Shown: positions 61,053 through 64,000 of the stretch, in pieces
How the letters are laid out: each line of letters begins with the position of its first letter
Position numbering within the stretch: the stretch's first letter is position 1
Source of the DNA: Pustulibacterium marinum
Lineage (GTDB): Bacteria; Bacteroidota; Bacteroidia; Flavobacteriales; Flavobacteriaceae
NCBI RefSeq assembly: GCF_900116665.1
Contig: NZ_FPBK01000009.1
Location: 62,001 to 126,000 of the forward strand
Direction of reading: 5' to 3'
Length of the DNA: 64,000 bases
Program-made: the position numbers and the translations under genes
Notes under the pieces: model-generated
The model's input: the letters and a program-made list of their open reading frames with translations, nothing else
What the model was told of the DNA's origin: nothing
Databases searched by the model: none

Positions 61053-64000
61053 TTAAAATGCTACTTCTACTCCAAGATAGAATGTTCTTGGGTTAGGGAA
61101 AGATCCTAAATCATATCCTTTAGAGAAGATTCCTGCACCTTTAAAATCTGGATCATATCCTTTGTAACCACTAAGAGTCACCACATTTTGCCCACTTACA
61201 TATACTCGTGCATTTGAAAGTGCAGCAGTTTCTTTCATAGGAATTGTATATCCTAACTGAATATTTTGAAGTCTGATATAACTTGCATCTTCCACAAATC
61301 TGTCTGAATCTCTAGAGTTTGCATTTGGATCTCCAATTACTGGTGCCGGAATATTGGTATTCGTATTATCTGGAGTCCAGTAGTTCATAATATCTGTGTG
61401 ATGGTTGGTATATTGACCAATCATTAAATTTCTATAAGATGCATTGAAAGCACTATGACCTGCAGCTCCTTGCCAAAAGAATGAGAAATCCCAATTTTTG
61501 TACTGACTGCTAAAGTTGAATCCGTAAGTGATTTTTGGAATTGATCTTCCTAAGAATACACGGTCATCATCTGTAATTTGTCCGTCACCATTTACATCTC
61601 TAAACTTCACGTCACCAGGAGATGCATTTTGCTGGAATGGAGAAGAAGCAACATCATTTGCATCTTGGAAAATTCCTTCCATTTGATATCCAAATAATTC
61701 CCCAACAGATCTTCCTACTTCTGTTTTTGAAGCAGCACCATAAATTGGAGTATTGTCAGCTCCGATACTTAAAACTTCGTTGTTTACGGTTGCTGCATTG
61801 GCTGTAATGTTATAACTAAAGTCTTCACTTGAAGCATCGCTATAGCTTAAGATAAATTCTACCCCATCATTTTTAACAGCTGCTGCATTTGTCGTGATAC
61901 TCGCAGGAACGGAACCTGTAGAATATGGAAGCGGAACTTGCGCTAAAAGGTCTGTTGATTTCTTTTGGAAATATTCTGTAGTCAACTTCAATTTATTGTT
62001 GAAGAATTCAAACTCTGCTGCAATGTTGGTAGTTTCTGTATCTTCCCATTTGATGTCTGGATCTAGCAAAGTAACTACCGTAGTACCGTTTGCCAATTCA
62101 GTTTGCCCAGTAGAAGTATTGAAGAACAAGTAACTTGCAAAAGGATTTACTGTTGGAGAATACGCGTATGAACCAACTGTATTGTTACCTAACTGACCAT
62201 ACCCACCACGAACTTTGAATACATTCCACCATTCTGGAAGTGTAAAATCATTATGTATTTTCCAAGCTCCTGAGAAAGAGAAATAGCTACCTGTGTTGTT
62301 TTGCTCAGCAAATAATGATGATTTATCCTGACGGAAATTAGCTGTTAAGAAATAACGATCATCATAGCTATAGTTTACTCTAGAAAGTAATGAAGAAGTT
62401 GTAACAGTTTCTTCAAACTCGCTTGCTGCAAAATCGTCTGCATATTCTATATGTGAAATTTCGCCATAGTCAAAACCAGTTCCGTTTGAAAAATTATTTT
62501 TTCTATAGTTTTTCTGCTGAATCCAACCTGCTAAAACATCTAAATTATGCTTCTCTTTGAAAGTTGTTTTATAGGTAAGCAAATTGTTTACCAATGTTTG
62601 CGTTTCATAACCACTGTTTAAATTTAACAATGCTTCTTCTGGTGTATTAATGTAATACCACCCCAATTCACTTGGTGGATTGAAATATTTGTCAAAATAA
62701 GAAAGTTGATCTCCACTCACACTTAAGCGGTAACTTAATCCTTTCAAGATTTCATATTCTCCCCAGATATTTCCTAAGAATCTATTTCTTCTTGTGTTGT
62801 TCTCAATTAAATTATTGAATCCAATAACGTTTAAGGTTATAGCACGTTGTGTAGCTTGGTAAGAACCACCATAACCACCTAACCAGTTGTCGTCATAAAC
62901 CGGCATTGTTGGAATAGCTCCTAAAAGATCTGCTACAGAAGAAGTTCCTGCTAAATATTCATTAAAAATCTCTTTATCAGATTTTGTATACGCTAATTTA
63001 GCTCCATACTTAAACTTCCCTTTAGAACCTGTAAGGTTTAAGTTTGTAGACAAACGCTCATACATCTGTGGTGTTACAAAGTATCCAGAATCTTTAAAAT
63101 AATCCAAGTTTAAACTATAGGTCATAGCCTCTGCTCCTCCACTTAATGTTAAAGAGTGATTTTGCTGAATTCCTGTTTCGTAGAACTCATCTTGCCAGTC
63201 GGTATCCACGTCATTAATATAGTCTGCACTCTCAGGATAGTTACCTGTTGCAATAGCAATACTATATCCTCTATCAATAGCATTTTGCTCTGCAGTTCTC
63301 ACTACCTCTTGATACTGAGATCTATTAGTCAATGATAATTTTTTAGGTACAGACTCAAAACCTACTAACGACTTGTAACGTACACGTAGTTCACCTGCTT
63401 TACCTTTTTTGGTAGTAATAATAACTACCCCATTTGCTCCACGAACACCATAAATAGCTGCCGAAGAAGCATCTTTTAAAACCTGCATCGATTCAATTTC
63501 ACCAGGGGCAAAATCAAAAGGATCATCCACAATAACACCATCTACCACAAATAGTGGGTTGTTATTAGTAAAAGAGGTTAACCCTCGAATGTTGATACTC
63601 ACAAAACCTCCTGGTTCACCTGAAGATTGAACCGTAACACCTGGAGCTTGCCCTTGAAGCATCTTTGCAACATCATATGTTACCGTCTTTTTAGCTTCAT
63701 CTGCATCAACTACCGCTACGGCACCTGTTAAATCAGATTTTCTTTGAGTACCATACCCAATTACAACTACATCGTCCAACGCTGTAGCGTCTATTTTCAA
63801 AGCTACGTTTAATGTAGTTTGATCTCCTGCAGTGATTTCAGTATTTTGAAACCCTACATATGAATACACTAAAATTGCACCTTTTTCTGCTGAAATAGTG
63901 TAGTTCCCGTCAAAATCTGTAGACGTTCCAATAGAAGTTCCTTTGACCATTACACTTGCTCCAGGAAGTGGAGAACCATCTTCGGATGATGTAATAGTAC
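61053..64000 (-). CDS. SusC/RagA family TonB-dependent transporter (outer pair), 5' end beyond window
   Basis: At least 982 codons are visible; the frame is open to the window edge and the N-terminus with signal peptide is missing. The visible part begins inside the carboxypeptidase-regulatory domain (TSSEDGSPLPGASVMVKGTS), followed by VVVIGYGTQRKSDLTGAVAV, the plug with VSINIRGLTSFTNNNPLFVV and ESMQVLKDASSAAIYGVRGA, and the barrel ending PNPRTFYLGVEVAF. The internal ATG at 63950 is not the true start. With the SusD 22 bases downstream it forms a second transport unit of the locus. Confidence 0.95.
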   Translation of the reverse strand, partial: TITSSEDGSPLPGASVMVKGTSIGTSTDFDGNYTISAEKGAILVYSYVGFQNTEITAGDQTTLNVALKIDATALDDVVVIGYGTQRKSDLTGAVAVVDADEAKKTVTYDVAKMLQGQAPGVTVQSSGEPGGFVSINIRGLTSFTNNNPLFVVDGVIVDDPFDFAPGEIESMQVLKDASSAAIYGVRGANGVVIITTKKGKAGELRVRYKSLVGFESVPKKLSLTNRSQYQEVVRTAEQNAIDRGYSIAIATGNYPESADYINDVDTDWQDEFYETGIQQNHSLTLSGGAEAMTYSLNLDYFKDSGYFVTPQMYERLSTNLNLTGSKGKFKYGAKLAYTKSDKEIFNEYLAGTSSVADLLGAIPTMPVYDDNWLGGYGGSYQATQRAITLNVIGFNNLIENNTRRNRFLGNIWGEYEILKGLSYRLSVSGDQLSYFDKYFNPPSELGWYYINTPEEALLNLNSGYETQTLVNNLLTYKTTFKEKHNLDVLAGWIQQKNYRKNNFSNGTGFDYGEISHIEYADDFAASEFEETVTTSSLLSRVNYSYDDRYFLTANFRQDKSSLFAEQNNTGSYFSFSGAWKIHNDFTLPEWWNVFKVRGGYGQLGNNTVGSYAYSPTVNPFASYLFFNTSTGQTELANGTTVVTLLDPDIKWEDTETTNIAAEFEFFNNKLKLTTEYFQKKSTDLLAQVPLPYSTGSVPASITTNAAAVKNDGVEFILSYSDASSEDFSYNITANAATVNNEVLSIGADNTPIYGAASKTEVGRSVGELFGYQMEGIFQDANDVASSPFQQNASPGDVKFRDVNGDGQITDDDRVFLGRSIPKITYGFNFSSQYKNWDFSFFWQGAAGHSAFNASYRNLMIGQYTNHHTDIMNYWTPDNTNTNIPAPVIGDPNANSRDSDRFVEDASYIRLQNIQLGYTIPMKETAALSNARVYVSGQNVVTLSGYKGYDPDFKGAGIFSKGYDLGSFPNPRTFYLGVEVAF

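Larger units (their letters stand above)
40953..64000 (-). other. Arabinan/arabinose polysaccharide utilisation locus (open at the right edge)
   Basis: Fourteen co-directional genes cover the path from polymer to pentose phosphate: two SusC/D pairs, GH51, four GH43 (one frameshifted), AraB, AraD, AraA, mutarotase and an SSS symporter. The gene set as a whole indicates arabinan as substrate. No regulator is seen inside, so the controlling gene should lie right of 64000 or elsewhere. Confidence 0.85.

Noticed and set aside
40953-64000. Regulator of the arabinan locus inside the window
   Set aside because: No sensor kinase, AraC, LacI, GntR or Nudix-type gene is present among these genes.
1-64000. 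CRISPR arrays, rRNA genes, insertion sequences or prophage modules
   Set aside because: No regular spaced repeats, no rRNA-like sequence, no transposase and no phage structural genes were found on reading both strands.

Overview
The window looks like a chromosome segment of a member of the Flavobacteriaceae (Bacteroidota). The evidence is low GC, promoter-like TAnnTTTG boxes in front of genes, almost no Shine-Dalgarno sequences, two secreted proteases with type IX secretion C-terminal domains, SusC/SusD pairs and a MoxR/Bat operon. I see no rRNA, CRISPR array or insertion sequence. There is one tRNA, tRNA-Leu(CAA).

Layout. (1) 1-5783 is accessory DNA: a quinol-monooxygenase-like fragment cut by the window edge, a lipoprotein amidohydrolase with a divergent AraC regulator, a truncated AraC gene, a DUF1896-like gene, a frameshifted Imm26-like immunity gene, and a tyrosine recombinase next to the 3' end of tRNA-Leu. 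This is the arrangement of an integrated island whose far end lies left of the window. (2) 5784-16700 is mostly housekeeping: tRNA-Leu, prs, rplY, pth, two divergent secreted metalloproteases, pheS, a nuclease-like secreted protein, CvpA and two small conserved proteins. (3) 16714-25870 is a complete eight-gene aerotolerance-type operon on the minus strand: MoxR, DUF58, a BatD-like membrane protein, BatA, BatB, BatC, BatD, BatE. (4) 26053-31736 holds an aldo/keto reductase and an SDR, then a Crp/Fnr - YceI - VOC - extradiol dioxygenase group, and an AlbA_2 (Schlafen-type) protein. (5) 31830-37678 is a likely siderophore locus: an esterase, a DUF4374 lipoprotein, a TonB receptor and an AraC regulator. 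(6) 37734-40735 holds an M3 peptidase and a metallophosphoesterase. (7) 40953-64000 is a co-directional arabinan/arabinose utilisation locus.

In the arabinan locus, two SusC/SusD pairs would capture arabinan oligosaccharides. Four GH43 genes (one frameshifted) and a GH51 arabinofuranosidase would release L-arabinose. An SSS-family symporter would import it, a mutarotase would equilibrate anomers, and AraA, AraB and AraD would convert it to xylulose 5-phosphate. A 24-bp sequence with one mismatch is shared by the regions upstream of araB and of the inner susC and overlaps the predicted promoter of each, so it is the best candidate for the common operator. No regulator gene lies inside the visible part of the locus.

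The observations most worth a second look are this shared 24-bp motif, two apparently simple frameshifts (GH43 and the Imm26-like gene), a pair of exactly abutting divergent -7 boxes between the TonB receptor and its AraC gene, and a possible small RNA at about 40768-40878. I did not find a system that I can confidently call entirely new.
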